Below are positions 9,839 to 20,195 of a stretch of DNA of 38,445 nt, one piece after another. The notes under the pieces are model-generated. The model did not search any database. It saw only the letters and a list, made by a program, of their open reading frames with translations, and had not been told where the DNA came from. Within the stretch, counting starts at the first letter, position 1. Every line of letters starts with the position of its first letter. Source of the stretch: Scytalidium lignicola (taxonomy: Eukaryota > Ascomycota > Leotiomycetes); contig NCSJ02000383.1 of the NCBI GenBank assembly GCA_002812745.2, positions 1 to 38,445 of the forward strand, read 5' to 3'. The translations under genes and the position numbers were made by a program.

Positions 9839-11644
9839 ATGGTCTATTGCGGTGCCCCTTCAAAGGGGTGCGAGGCTTGCAGAAAGAGAAAAACCCGAGT
9901 AAGTAAAGCCTGATTGCCTTTGTTAAGCTGGATTGTCAAGCAGACCAATAGTCCAGATGAGGCAACCTTGATGCTGCGGAACACAACAGAACAGTCCAGA
10001 TAAGGAAATCTTTGCGCTGAAATACACCTGTCTAACTATTTTCAGTGTGACCGAGCGACGCCGTCGTGCGGCCAATGCACAAGAGCTCAACGGGTGTGTC
10101 CAGGTTACAGAAACCCGTTGGATCTGAAATTCCGCGACCAGAGTAGCGCAGTCATTCATAAAGCAAAGAGCAAGAGACCATCGAATAAGAACTCTGAGCC
10201 CCGTGTCACGCATGATGCGTCCGCCAGCCAGTCAAAGCCAACTATTGAAAACAGTTCCTCCGCAACAAACCTGGAAATCCAGCTCCGTCGAAGTTTCTAT
10301 GACATGTATCTACCGAATCCCTATTTGCTAGCACCCAATCTAGAGCAACGGTCAAAGGACTTTTTCATCGCAAACTATGTATTGCAAGGGCCTGGACTTT
10401 CGACGGAATTCTACCACGCTGACTCTCTAGACAAACTGTTGTCAAGAGCTGATGAAGATGAGCACCTCCTTTATAGTATCAAAGCTGTCGGGCTCGCAAT
10501 GTTCGCAAACTCGGCGCAGGCACCTCACCTTTTACAAGAAGCGCGGAGGGATTATATCAGGGCTCTCCAACTAACCAATAAAGCCTTGGAATCGCCAAGT
10601 TCCGCCAAGACAGATAGTACGCTATTTGCCGTCCTTATATTAAGCATTTTCGAGACTCTTGCTGGATCCAGTCAGGATTCCTTGAATGCATGGACAAAAC
10701 ACATCGAAGGTGCCGCTATTCTAATCGGTCTCAGAGGGCCTAGTCAGTTCGCCACCGCAGCCGGAAGGCGATTGTTTTTCCATACCATATCGAATCTATT
10801 TATCAGTTACATACAAAGAGGTCTCAGCTTTCCCGCTCATATCATCGAGTTGCGAAAAGAATCTTCGAAAAATGTTAATACCTTTAATATGGGCTGGGAA
10901 ACTTCTTCACTTGTGATTGATTTCGCGAATTTCCGGGCTGCCGTCAAGAACAAAGAGATAACTGAAGTAAGAACGATCTACCGCATTGCAATGGAACTCG
11001 AGCAACGGTTTATCGATCTGTTCAGCGACCTCCCCGAGCACTGGAATTTTACAACCCACTATACCAATGCAGATCCAACTTCCATTTGGGACGGCTATTA
11101 CCACACTTACCACGATGTCTGGATCTCTCAAGTCTGGAATTCCACAAGGACATGTCGACTAATGCTTCATGAAATCATTCAAGCGGCGCTCAGATCGGGA
11201 TGGGAGGGAAATCCGCCACTTTTCTCACAGGAACAATTCTTAACGCAGATGTCAGAATCGTGGAGGATCACAATAAAGCTACGAGATGATCTTCTTGCAA
11301 GCATTCCACAACAAATAAATTCGAATTTTAACCAGAACCCACAGTCCCCTACTTCGCCGGCTGATAAAGGGCGTCCTACACCTCAGTTACGGGGTATGAC
11401 GGGATATTATGTGGTTTGGCAACTGTTCGTCGCAGGCAGTCTAGAGCAAACTAACGCAAAGTTAAGAGCCTGGATCGGGAAAAGAATTAGGTTTGTCGGT
11501 GACGCCTTGGGTGTAAAACAAGCTATCGTGATAGCCGATATCCTTGAGAATTATAAACCTATAACAGCTTGGGATGACGATTTTGTGGCAAAGTTTGACG
11601 GGATTACACTGTCCACTCCAGACAACACCACCATAAGCAGATGA
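9839..11644 (+). CDS. Zn(II)2Cys6 fungal transcription factor, two exons
   Basis: Exons 9839-9898 and 10046-11644 give 552 residues. The intron of 147 bp starts GTAAGT, ends TTTTCAG and falls inside the zinc cluster, between Arg20 and Cys21. The binuclear cluster is complete: Cys11, 14, 21, 28, 31 and 38 with spacing C-x2-C-x6-C-x6-C-x2-C-x6-C and a basic Arg-Lys-Arg-Lys loop. The remainder resembles the fungal-specific regulatory domain of the Fungal_trans_2 type (PF11951), including a His-Ile-Glu-Gly-Ala-Ala-Ile-Leu segment followed by Gly-Pro-Ser-Gln. It is a nuclear sequence-specific DNA-binding protein; target genes cannot be deduced. It is not obviously clustered with biosynthetic genes. 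The MITE upstream lies in its probable promoter. Confidence 0.88.
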
Positions 11645-12429
11645 ATTACAGAACCTGGAACTGCATGGCAAAATGTTATCTGTGATGTATAAGACCATTT
11701 TCTTCCATTTTTGGATGTTGTACCGTCACAAAACTTCCGTGTGAAATATAAACACGCACAAATTTCTACCTCGGCAAAACTCTATACATGTCGAAGTACA
11801 ATATCTCAAGTTGAGGAGTTCCGGGCTACCTAGGGAATAGCAAGCAATCCACTAAGCAAGATGTCCCGGGACCTTGTTCTGGTAGTAAACCTTAGGTAGT
11901 CCAAAATTCCTAAATCGGGATACTTTGGACCCACTCGACAGTCTAGAAGAACTACCACTTCTATCCTCGGACGGTGCAATAGACTGGCCGACTCGGTATA
12001 AATTTTCCAGAGATGGCTTTATAAGCACACTTCAATTTGACGAGTCATATTCCTCCGGAATGAATTATTTAATTCTGTATAAGCCTCTTAGAGATAGATA
12101 ATTCCAGCGGCGAAAAAGGCCTTTGGTTTCTCGCCGCCTTCATTCTCGGAATTGCAAAAAGGCAAATCAACCCCTCAATTGTCAATCAAACAAAGAGAAC
12201 CAAAAAAGAGGGACAGGTAATATAGCGGGCAAGATGATGCTCAGTGACCGACTGAAATTGTCAAGCACTTTTCCACCGGTCACTTTCCTTAACAGTCTAC
12301 AAAGCAATGTTGATCAGCTACGTATAATGAGCACTAGAGAATGCTGTGGTCCCGTCACATCTCTAGCAGAGCAAGTAACTGCTCGAACAGCTTAGAAAAC
12401 CTAGGTAGTTACTGCTTGGAGATCCGGAA
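11645..12429. other. Intergenic region between the transcription factor and the AT-rich block
   Basis: The composition is still balanced. A 90-codon open stretch at 12,123-12,395 has no recognisable protein character and I do not call it a gene. The region probably holds the transcription-factor 3' UTR. Gene-compartment composition ends near 12,430. Confidence 0.5.
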
Positions 12430-13030
12430 CTGCAATATTAGCTCTACTCATTTATAATTTACAAATTCTTTAATCTTTAGTTCACTTAGTTCACTTAGTT
12501 TACCTTCATAACTAGAATTCTTAACTTTACCAAATAAGGGCTCCAGGTTAACTTATACAAAATAATTAATAATCTTTTATCCTTTTTTTTATATGAATTC
12601 TTTAAATCTTCGATTTAAACCTAAATCAAATACTATTTATAAGTTTGATAGCCTCTTCTTCATTGCTTATAACATAAAAAAAACAAGCTTAGACTTCTTT
12701 TCCTAATATAATAGATTATCCTCAAGTATATTCATAATTACTTTTAGCTTAAGATAAAAGTTAAAGTAGTCGATCTGTTTTCTTCATATAACAACACGAG
12801 TACTATTAACATCAACTTTATTTTCTGTACTGATAAATACTAATAACATGGAACAATACATTCGGAAACAAGTAAGTTAAAAAATGTATTATAGTCTACT
12901 GGATTATTTACCTTAAGGTTAGACCTTAAGTTGCTGCACAGCAAACAATATTGATTCCGCATCGAAAAATGGAGAGCTGGTGGACTGGATTATGGTGTAG
13001 TATTGGAAAAAAGAGCTAATATATCCACCA
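12430..13030. repeat. AT-rich, RIP-like degraded block
   Basis: The sequence changes sharply to A/T with dense stop codons in all frames. It contains a short tandem of TTCACTTAG units near 12,479-12,500 and A-runs near 12,676. No gene, RNA or transposon domain can be read. It is most simply a mutated repeat remnant. Confidence 0.5.
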
Positions 13031-13613
13031 AGGACAGAGGGAATCGTAGCCTAGATTAAAAGGCAAGAGGAAAAGGATGGAGATCTGGAATAAATTCATC
13101 AATCAAAAACCCACGTATCTAAAGTGGCTGATGGCCTTGTTGGCCGAGAGTATGGACTGGGATCAGATTCAAAGAGGAAAAACTGTCCACAATCGAACAA
13201 TCCTCGCCTGGACAAAAAGCTTGCTTCATTATAGCTGTGGAAACAGCTTGGATAGGACCAAGAGACGAGCGTGGGCCTGAAGGCAGAGGTATAGGGAGGA
13301 ATGCCGGAGCGTAAAGGGAGCGTTGACGTAGTCTTTGGAACTTATCTTTAGTAACATTGTCTATTATACGTACAAATTTTGGGAATAGGCTCTTCTAATA
13401 GCCAGTTTCCACCTTTTCAATAAGGAGAAGACGTTGCAGTTAGTCATTAATTAGATAATTGGTTTATAAGAGGAGGTATCAATGCTGAAATTTATAGCCA
13501 TTGAAGATAATTTCAAGAAGCTATGGTATAAATTATGAGAAGTTTGTGAATAATCAACTCTTCATGAAATCTCGCTAATAATACTGTACACGGTACCCAA
13601 CATTCCAACTTCG
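13031..13613. other. Unassigned segment with a short open frame
   Basis: The composition is intermediate. An ATG-initiated frame at 13,077-13,280 encodes 67 residues with several Trp and Lys, but no family I recognise. It may be a decayed fragment of a mobile-element protein. Nothing else stands out before the phosphotransferase-like pseudogene. Confidence 0.3.
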
Positions 13614-14196
13614 ATGACTACCAGACAACCCTTCCGCTTTGCCAGCTCATTTACTGTATCACCACGACACACTATACAAGCTGTACAGTGGAAAATTTTT
13701 GGAGATAGTGAATAAGATGTATTTCGATCATCTTGCCGAAGAGCGACAGGACAAGAACTTCGAGCTATGTTTACATGCTTTCCTACAACGAGAACCAGAG
13801 CAGCTTGCAATGCGACTAGCAAAAAAGCATCGCAATGGAAAGACGCTGGCAGCCTGCTTGTGGAAGAATGGCGCTTTTAATGTTTTGCTACCGTGTCAAA
13901 TACGAAGACAACACTAATGTTATTGTTCGATTTGCTGCTCTTGGGCGAGTTATCTTCCGTCAGGAAAAGGTCGGTAATGAGGTCACGGTTCTTCAATACC
14001 TGCGTCAACATACCCAAATCCCAGTCCCAGAGGTATACGGCGCAGGCACATGTTGGGCAGGGCCATATATTGTTATGGCTTTTGTCGAGGGAGATCTATT
14101 GTCCAACGTGTTTAAGGATCCCCTTAAGAAGGAAGGAAGGCCCGTTGTGAACCCACGTATAAGTGACCGGGCATTAAAGATCGCTTATCGGAGGTC
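13614..14196 (+). pseudogene. Aminoglycoside-phosphotransferase-like (APH/protein-kinase-fold) gene, N-terminal part, frameshifted and interrupted
   Basis: Two overlapping frames join to give the start of a fungal APH-family phosphotransferase (PF01636). The segment before the break ends Leu-Trp-Lys-Asn-Gly-Ala-Phe-Asn. The next frame resumes with Cys-Tyr-Arg-Val-Lys-Tyr-Glu-Asp, then the ATP-lobe strand Val-Ile-Val-Arg-Phe, a Glu-Val-x-Val-Leu-Gln-Tyr-Leu helix, Pro-Val-Pro-Glu-Val-Tyr, and Gly-Pro-Tyr-Ile-Val-Met. The frames switch at TTTT 13,883-13,886, where one extra T explains the shift. ATG 13,614 lies in a third frame, so another small indel near 13,655 is likely if that is the start. 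Similarity ends at about 14,192-14,196, where a Crypton-like element begins. The catalytic lobe is missing from the window, so the gene cannot work as it stands. Known relatives phosphorylate small molecules, but the substrate is unknown. Confidence 0.72.
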
Positions 14197-14393
14197 CGTG
14201 AAATTTCAGTGAAATCGCTAGCGCCACACGTGATCACTTATCCCATACATTTTCAGCTTGCCAAGCGAATGTGAAATCGCCCGTAAATACCGCAATAAGT
14301 GCATTTGGATAAGATTCCCCTCATGAACCGGCACTTATCGTCGTACAACACCCCCCTTTCCCATCAACCCGCGATTCAACCCTTTAATTTCAG
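14197..14393 (+). other. 5' leader of the Crypton-like element
   Basis: Homology to the phosphotransferase stops and a non-coding leader follows. It contains short repeated words: GTGAAATCGC at about 14,210 and again at 14,271, and GCACTTAT near 14,330 with its inverse ATAAGTGC near 14,295. It ends in TTTAATTTCAG directly before ATG 14,394. These may be element-end or regulatory repeats. No terminal inverted repeat is visible, consistent with Crypton elements, which lack them. Confidence 0.35.
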
Positions 14394-14801
14394 ATGTCAG
14401 ACCAGTATATTGTAGCTGAGGAACGCACCTGCGAAGCACGAAGGGCCGGTCTTCAGGCTAAAAAGGATGAACAGCCAATAAATACAGTGAAATCCTATAG
14501 TAGTAAGCAGAGAGAATGGCAGATACAGATCAACCTTAATCTTCCTTCTTTTACAGTCTGTAAAGTTAGTTTACAAGCCNTTTTTTAGAAATGGTGCCGT
14601 ACGCCACGCATTGCTGAGGATAGCAGCTCTCACGTCTGGCCAGATGGAAAGCTTGTGATGCTTGACAAGCTAGTTGCGTGGCTCAAGGAGGATATCCTTC
14701 TTCGACAGGTAAAAGCGCTTACAGGCTATAAACCATGTCTTTCAGCTGCAAATCAGCAGAAAAAAGATCAGGAAGAGGCTGAAGCGCTTGTTAAGGCTTA
14801 G
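14394..14801 (+). pseudogene. Crypton-like (tyrosine-recombinase / GCR1-type DNA-binding) N-terminal fragment
   Basis: An ATG-started frame encodes a basic leader, then Lys-Ser-Tyr-Ser-Ser-Lys-Gln-Arg-Glu-Trp. After a 65-bp interruption the same frame continues with Lys-Trp-Cys-Arg-Thr-Pro-Arg, Val-Trp-Pro-Asp-Gly and Leu-Val-Ala-Trp-Leu-Lys-Glu-Asp-Ile-Leu. This order resembles the start of fungal Crypton-type recombinases, in which a helical core-binding domain precedes the catalytic domain; the assignment is from memory. The interruption ends TTTTTTTAG and looks like an intron whose donor now reads ATACAG, possibly after a G-to-A change. The base at 14,580 is N. The frame stops at 14,799-14,801 and no catalytic Arg...Tyr domain is readable in the AT-rich DNA beyond, so this copy is dead or truncated. 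Confidence 0.45.
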
Positions 14802-15150
14802 ATTTTGTTGGAAGCTTTGCAAATGCCCTTGTAGAAGATCTTGCAATTGCTTGTGGATGATCATGATGATTATATACCTTCTCTAGCCCTTATGTCTGAG
14901 GCATAATCCATAAACAAGCCTTCAGAAGGCTTATTACTGACAAGAAGCATCGTAGATGCTTATATTATAGTTGTCATGGAGTTGTGGAGGTTTTAAGTTG
15001 TACATGAAAATAATAATATAGTAAACTTACAAGGAGAAGTTGTTCATAACTTTCTTGATCAAAGAGGATATTAACAAAGTAAGATGGATAAGAAGAACTT
15101 TTGTGATTGTGGTATTAATAACATTTAAGTTGGTTATACACTTTAGCAAT
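14802..15150. repeat. AT-rich continuation of the Crypton-like element
   Basis: Composition degrades progressively after the stop at 14,801 and stops appear in all frames. No domain is identifiable. The segment ends at the sharply defined left end of the large palindrome. Confidence 0.4.
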
Positions 15151-15512
15151 TGTTACAAAACTACGCTATCCAGATTACTGGATAGCCAAGGGTAAGGTAG
15201 ATGTTCAGGGATAGTGGAAACAGGAGACACTTGGGTAGTTGACTAAGTCAAAGGTAGGATTTAATAATGTACTTAAGGTTGAACATGAGGAGACTACTCT
15301 TATGTTCTTACAGTGTACTTATATAAATAATGAAATACAGTTGGATCACTAGATTGCCACAATCCTTTGATCCAGGTCCTTAGATCATTGGATTACTCTG
15401 ATCTAAAGATTCTGATTACGTGACCTCTTAATTGTTAGATTCTTTGTGTATACCTGTTATGTACTAAGCCTTAGGCTTACATCAACTAACTTGTTTGGTC
15501 AAATTTATAACA
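15151..15512 (+). repeat. LTR-like terminal segment, left arm
   Basis: The 362-bp segment begins TGTTACAAAA and ends TTTATAACA, i.e. TG...CA as in LTRs, and is followed by TTATCCCC. Its reverse complement recurs at 17,224-17,581 with many transitions. A poly-purine tract or primer site is not securely identified, so LTR is an inference from the ends and position. Confidence 0.55.
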
Positions 15513-15779
15513 TTATCCCCTTTTTGTATTAGCGTTGCCTTGATGCTTAAGATATTATCATGAACAATCTTATTGTTTTGTAAGCTTTTCCTTCTTTCAA
15601 ACATACTACTAAAACATTTATATCTTAATAATAACAATTTACTAGAATGATCATAATTAAGGAAATACTAAGAAAGATTAAATCTTGGTATTTATATTCA
15701 AAACATCAAGATCAAAGTAATGCCTTGCATATATTACAAATGAAAAGGACTATTATATAAGATAGTTCCTAATTCTAAT

Positions 15780-16190
15780 TGTTATGGTGAATACATTTAT
15801 AATAAGTGCAAATATAATGGTAAGTACCTTTATATACTCTCTTAAGAGTTGTATAAATAAGAGAACAAACACCTTTCTTCTGAGTATAAGAAAACTTCTA
15901 CTACTTTAACCTAAGCTTTTTAAGCTCTAGCTAAGGTTGTTACCTAACTTACTTGCTTGGATAAACAATAAGTCTTTCTCTAAAAGTATACTAAGGAGAT
16001 AGTTTGTCATGGTCTAAAGTCCTTGGATGAACTAAATACTGAGAAGAAGAAAGAGAAGCAAGAGAAACCTTCTGAAGAATTACATTCTGTTATTAAAAAT
16101 AAGGTTTTCTCTTTTGTTATTAACCTCTTCTTTTCTAACTTTATAATTCTATTACTTGAAAATCTATTTTAAGATAAGTTTGGTAATATC
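15780..16190 (+). pseudogene. Gag-like relic in the left palindrome arm
   Basis: One plus-strand frame gives a Lys/Glu-rich, coiled-coil-like reading with stops where Gln codons are expected. It includes Thr-Cys-Leu-Asp-Lys-Gln, then Leu-Lys-Ser-Leu-Asp-Glu-Leu-Asn-Thr-Glu and a run of Lys/Glu. The opposite arm encodes a matching segment (Leu-Lys-Thr-Leu-Asn-Lys-Leu-Asn), so the similarity extends to protein level. A Cys/Tyr cluster at the start could be a decayed zinc knuckle. The exact family is not established. Confidence 0.35.
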
Positions 16191-17223
16191 CCTTTAATAA
16201 CTCCTTATAACTTATAAGATTAAAAGTAAGTTCTTATTCATTCTTACTCTTTGGATACTTTATCCATTTAACTAAGTATTATAATTTCTTATAATATATT
16301 CTATAACTAATGATTTTCTTAACTTTATATTCTCTTTCTAGATTAACTTCNTTTTAATATTAATATTTAAGCATTCTTAAATACTAGTTTTAAAGGAAGT
16401 CAATTTAAAAAGAGAATATAAGTTGAGAAAATCATTAATTATAAAATGTATTATAAGAAATTGTAATATTTAGTTAAATGGATAAAATACTTNAAAAAGT
16501 GAAAATGAATAAGAACTTACTTTTAATCTTATAAGTTATAAGGAGTTATTAAAAGGATATTACTAAACTTATCCTAGAATAGATTTTCAAGTAATAAAAT
16601 TATAAGGTTAAAGAAAAAGGAGTTAATAACAGAAGAAGAAATTATACTTAAGTTAGTAAAATGTAACTTTAAAAGTTACAAAAAACTTTGTTTCTTTTGC
16701 CTCTTTTTCTCTTTTACAATATTAAGTTTATTCAAAGTTTTCAGACTACAATAAAACATTTCTTAAGTTTGTTTCTTCAAGAAGGATTATTACTTCTTCA
16801 GACAAGTTAAGTAAATTATTATCTTTAAAAGAACTTTGTTAGTCTTCTCTTCTTCTTTTACAAGCTAGTTATACTTATACTTGTATACTAAGAAGAAAGA
16901 TAAAGTAAACCCCTTATTATCATAAGATTGCTTACAATGAAAGTACTTATTATAACAACTAAAGTCAAGGTCTATCTTGCAAACAAAATTATTCTACTTA
17001 TAAAATAAACAAGGTATTACTTTAAAACTGTATTCATTGATATAATCACTTAAGGCTGTTTACTCTTGATATTTTCTTGATCTTGTCCTTTCTTCTATAC
17101 TACTCTTTAAACATTATCATTTAAGTAATATATTNAAAAAAGAAGAAAAGATTATTGAACAAAAAGAATGTTTGAAAATAATGTTTTAATGTTAAGATGA
17201 CATTAAGCATNAAAAAAGGATAA

Positions 17224-17581
17224 TGTTATAAGGTTTACTATAATACACTAATTAGTATAAGCCTAAAGCTTAGTACAAATACATTATACAAGAGAACTTA
17301 GTAATTAAACAATTATATAATAAGGACTTAAGACTTAAAAAGTCTAAGGTCTATCAGCTTAAGACTTGTAAACTTAAAAGTCCAAGAGTCTAATTGGATT
17401 TCATTATCTATATAAGTATACTATAAGAACATAAGAGTAAACTTCTTATATTCAACTTAAATACATTATTAGATCTTATATTTGACTTAGTCATTTGTTC
17501 TTATATTACATGTTTCTGTTATCCTTGAACATTTACCTTACCCTTGTTATCTAATAACCTGGATAATGTAGTTTTGTAACA
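17224..17581 (-). repeat. LTR-like terminal segment, right arm (inverted copy)
   Basis: Reading in from the right end on the minus strand, it starts TGTTACAAAACTACATTATC and ends CCTTATAACA, parallel to the left copy. Differences from the left copy are dominated by transitions. It marks the outer end of the right arm. Confidence 0.55.
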
Positions 17582-18242
17582 CATATATATAATGTTAATT
17601 TAAAAGAGTTGTTTAAACTAAAGTTATTAAGAGATCAAATTTACATAATAGACTTTGTGTATACTATGGCTAAGAATTTAGATATTAAAGACTTAAAGAC
17701 TTTTACTTTATTAACAAAGAATATATTCTAACTTCTTATAATANTTTTAAATGGATATCTTTAAAGATAACAATATAAGATCTTGTATACTAGTTCATTT
17801 TACAAAAATTTTTAATTTTCACCTTATAAAGTTAACTTATCAAACTGTTTATGCTTTTATACTATTATTATCTTGTCTTATATAGATTAGGTAAATTATT
17901 ATTTCAGAGTATACTTTACCTTTATATATATATTTACATCTTAAGGTTTTATAACTTGTATGTATACAATATCCTAACTAAATTTAAAGGCTTATAAGTC
18001 AAATTCATCTGAAATACATGTATAAAGGTTGTTTTTTTCCTTTAAGATATATGTATAAGAGATTATACTATACATGAACTATTACAACATAAGAAGGGTC
18101 TTGAATGAATATTTCTTAGTCTTTAGACTTATAAGTATTGTCAATTGCAAACTAGAAGATCTTGATGTCTAAGCTTTGTTAAGTAGTTTATCTTGTTGTT
18201 GTACAAGTAAAATAAAAGGTATAAAAGTTAATGTTCGGATTT
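17582..18242. repeat. AT-rich degraded sequence
   Basis: No frame longer than a few dozen codons and no RNA signature is visible; one N lies at 17,744. The plus-strand relic that starts to be readable at about 18,243 may extend back into it. Confidence 0.45.
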
Positions 18243-19535
18243 TAACTTAATATCAATTTGTTAAAGATCAAAGATAGCCTTGTTATACATTGTCCAAGGT
18301 ACTTATTTTTAAGTGAACTAGAAAACCAATTGCAGATGAGTTTTAAAGTTCTTAATCGTTGTGCTTTCTCTAAGGAATATAACTTCTTACTCAAGGAGAA
18401 AGGGTATAGACTAACTTTGCAGTATTTAAAAGATTAAGATAGATTTGTCCAAGATATGTTTAAAGTACTTTATACTACAATTAGTATATTAGCTTAAGAT
18501 GAAGAATTTCGGATGATCTGTTAAACTAATATAATTATAACCATTCAAAATATATTTGTTTATTAAGGGATAATAATACTTGTGTTTTCTTATAATAAGG
18601 CTATTACAATGTCGAATAAATCATTTTATATTATTTGATTTCTTTGTCCTTTGATAAAAAAAGTTTTAATAAACTATTTAATATATATTTGACCTTTCTA
18701 TGACTTCTTAACTTGATAATTAAAACTTATATTCACAAATTCGATAAATCCTTATTTCTTTATGTTTTATAACATAAACAAACTTTACTTTAGTAATAAA
18801 GATTACTTGAAAAGTTTACAACTTAATATATAAGGATATAAGTTTTAGTTATCAATAAAAGTATATTAATAAGTTGTTATTAGTGTAGTGAAGAAGTACA
18901 TCTCTAAGATAATTGAGTCCTTTGATTTAAATAACCCCTCTGAGTATGTTACATTTCTTGGAATACTAGCTTTGCAGACTGGTCATATAGTACAAAGACA
19001 ACGTTAAGGGTACATACTAGAACATGAATATCCTGCTAAACTCTACTCTAATTTGATAGATCGTTATTATCAGAGTAGTCGATTATAGTACTGCTTCTTG
19101 GATCTGGGCAAAGAAGACATGATACTGATTCCATTACAGGAGAAGGAACCTAGAAGTTCACCTGTTAAAGCAGTTGGTTATTCGCCTGATTTACCTTTAG
19201 TTACGCAAGAGGACATAGAAAGCAGTGAAGTCGAAGGAGATGTTCGAAGTAAAGTTGAGTGTTAAGTTATAAGTAGCGCGGAGGATTCTGAAGAAGAATT
19301 AGTGCGTATTAGAAGGAAATCTATACAAAAAAAACCTAAAGAAGTGGAAGAAGACGGAAGAGTAGGAAGACACAGACGAGGAAACTAGAAATACTATTTA
19401 TAGACGCAAGAGACAACAAATAAAGAAGCAAAAGCAAAACAACAATAACAAGGAAGTTGCTCTCGAAAAGATAATAAAATTACAAGAAGAGTTGGGCAAG
19501 ATGATTACTGCTTATAGAGGGAAAGAAGAACTATA
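18243..19535 (+). pseudogene. Single-frame relic of a large unidentified repeat protein (resembles N-terminal region of fungal RecQ-helicase-like repeat proteins)
   Basis: From 18,243 to 19,265 one frame reads coherently for about 340 codons and is interrupted only by about sixteen stop codons, mostly where Gln, Arg or Trp would fit (TAA, TAG, TGA). Clear protein-like stretches include Tyr-Arg-Leu-Thr-Leu-Gln-Tyr-Leu-Lys-Asp, Asp-Glu-Glu-Phe-Arg-Met-Ile, Leu-Gln-Thr-Gly-His-Ile, and Tyr-Pro-Ala-Lys-Leu-Tyr-x-Asn-Leu-Ile-Asp-Arg-Tyr-Tyr. It continues into an acidic then basic tail. A shift near the A-run at about 19,320 moves the end into another frame, closing at 19,533-19,535 after a coiled-coil-like segment. 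The order recalls the N-terminal region of large fungal repeat proteins often annotated as RecQ-like helicases. That is from memory and weak. Confidence 0.5.
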
Positions 19536-19685
19536 AAATTGTTAGATACAAGATCTACGGTATAGCTAAGTAACTTACCAGGCAAAAACTGGAAAATTAC
19601 GTGCTTTCATGAAGGGTTAGTCTGATCGAGGAGTTAGATACTAGGCAGTGTACAAGTTCTGGAGGTTAGGTAGCAGTCTAGATTT

Positions 19686-19960
19686 CGCTCCATAGGTCAA
19701 AAAATAAATTCTAAACAAGCTATGTTTTGACCTATAGGACGAAACTCGTCAAAGTTGAAGCCAGGTCTCGTTAGAGCCCAGATCATTTGCCTTATAGGTT
19801 AAAACATAGCAACTCCAATAAGTGATATTTCTGACCTATAGGGCAAAACTACCTTGATCTTAAACATCAGTGTGTGCCTCATAAAACAAAACACGTCAAC
19901 TTTAAACCATAAATAATATCTGTATATAAGGTCCTGTTTTGCTTGGAAAACCATAGCCAC
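19686..19960. repeat. Degenerate array built on a TTTTG-ACCTATAGGT-CAAAA palindrome
   Basis: At least five related motifs occur: CCATAGGTCAAAA (19,690), TTTTGACCTATAGGACGAAAC (19,725), TGCCTTATAGGTTAAAAC (19,788), TGACCTATAGGGCAAAAC (19,832) and TGCCTCATAAAACAAAAC (19,875). A weaker inverted form, GGTCCTGTTTTGC, follows near 19,930. Spacing is about 40-60 bp. Two units also share the downstream word CGTCAA with TT-AA-CC after it. The core is self-complementary, so each unit could be a hairpin or a dimeric protein site. No gene is visible in 19,540-20,195. Confidence 0.6.
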
Positions 19961-20195
19961 CTTTTTAATGGTTTTGAGAAACCGATTGTAAAACATAGTT
20001 ATTTAAATACTCGTAACCGGTAAAATAGAGAAAAACGGGATGATCATGTTGTCAGGAAGTGCACATTATTGACAAACTATGTCACATGTTCTATGACAAG
20101 CGAAATCCGTCAACCATAAAATCCTCAGGGCTTCATCGGGCTAGTACTTTCTGGGCCATTATAAAGAGTTCACAGGACCTTAGGGACCAGAATAA

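Larger units (their letters stand above)
15151..17581. repeat. Large tight-centred imperfect palindrome with about 1.2-kb arms
   Basis: The sequence from 15,151 inward matches the reverse complement of the sequence ending at 17,581. At the outer ends TGTTACAAAACTAC (15,151) pairs with GTAGTTTTGTAACA (ending 17,581). Halfway along, left 16,171-16,320 (TTAATAACTCCTTATAACTT and onward) pairs with right 16,430-16,560. The centre is TTAAG-CATT-CTTAA at 16,367-16,380, so there is no real spacer. Arms differ mostly by C/T and G/A changes and small indels. The outer ~360 bp of each arm looks like a solo LTR in inverted orientation, with readable gag-like sequence inside. Both arms appear to derive from one LTR element. 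Confidence 0.8.

Noticed and set aside
15151..17581. Palindrome as an assembly fold-back artefact
   Set aside because: The arms differ by many independent transitions and small indels; an artefact would give nearly identical arms. Long-read confirmation is still desirable.
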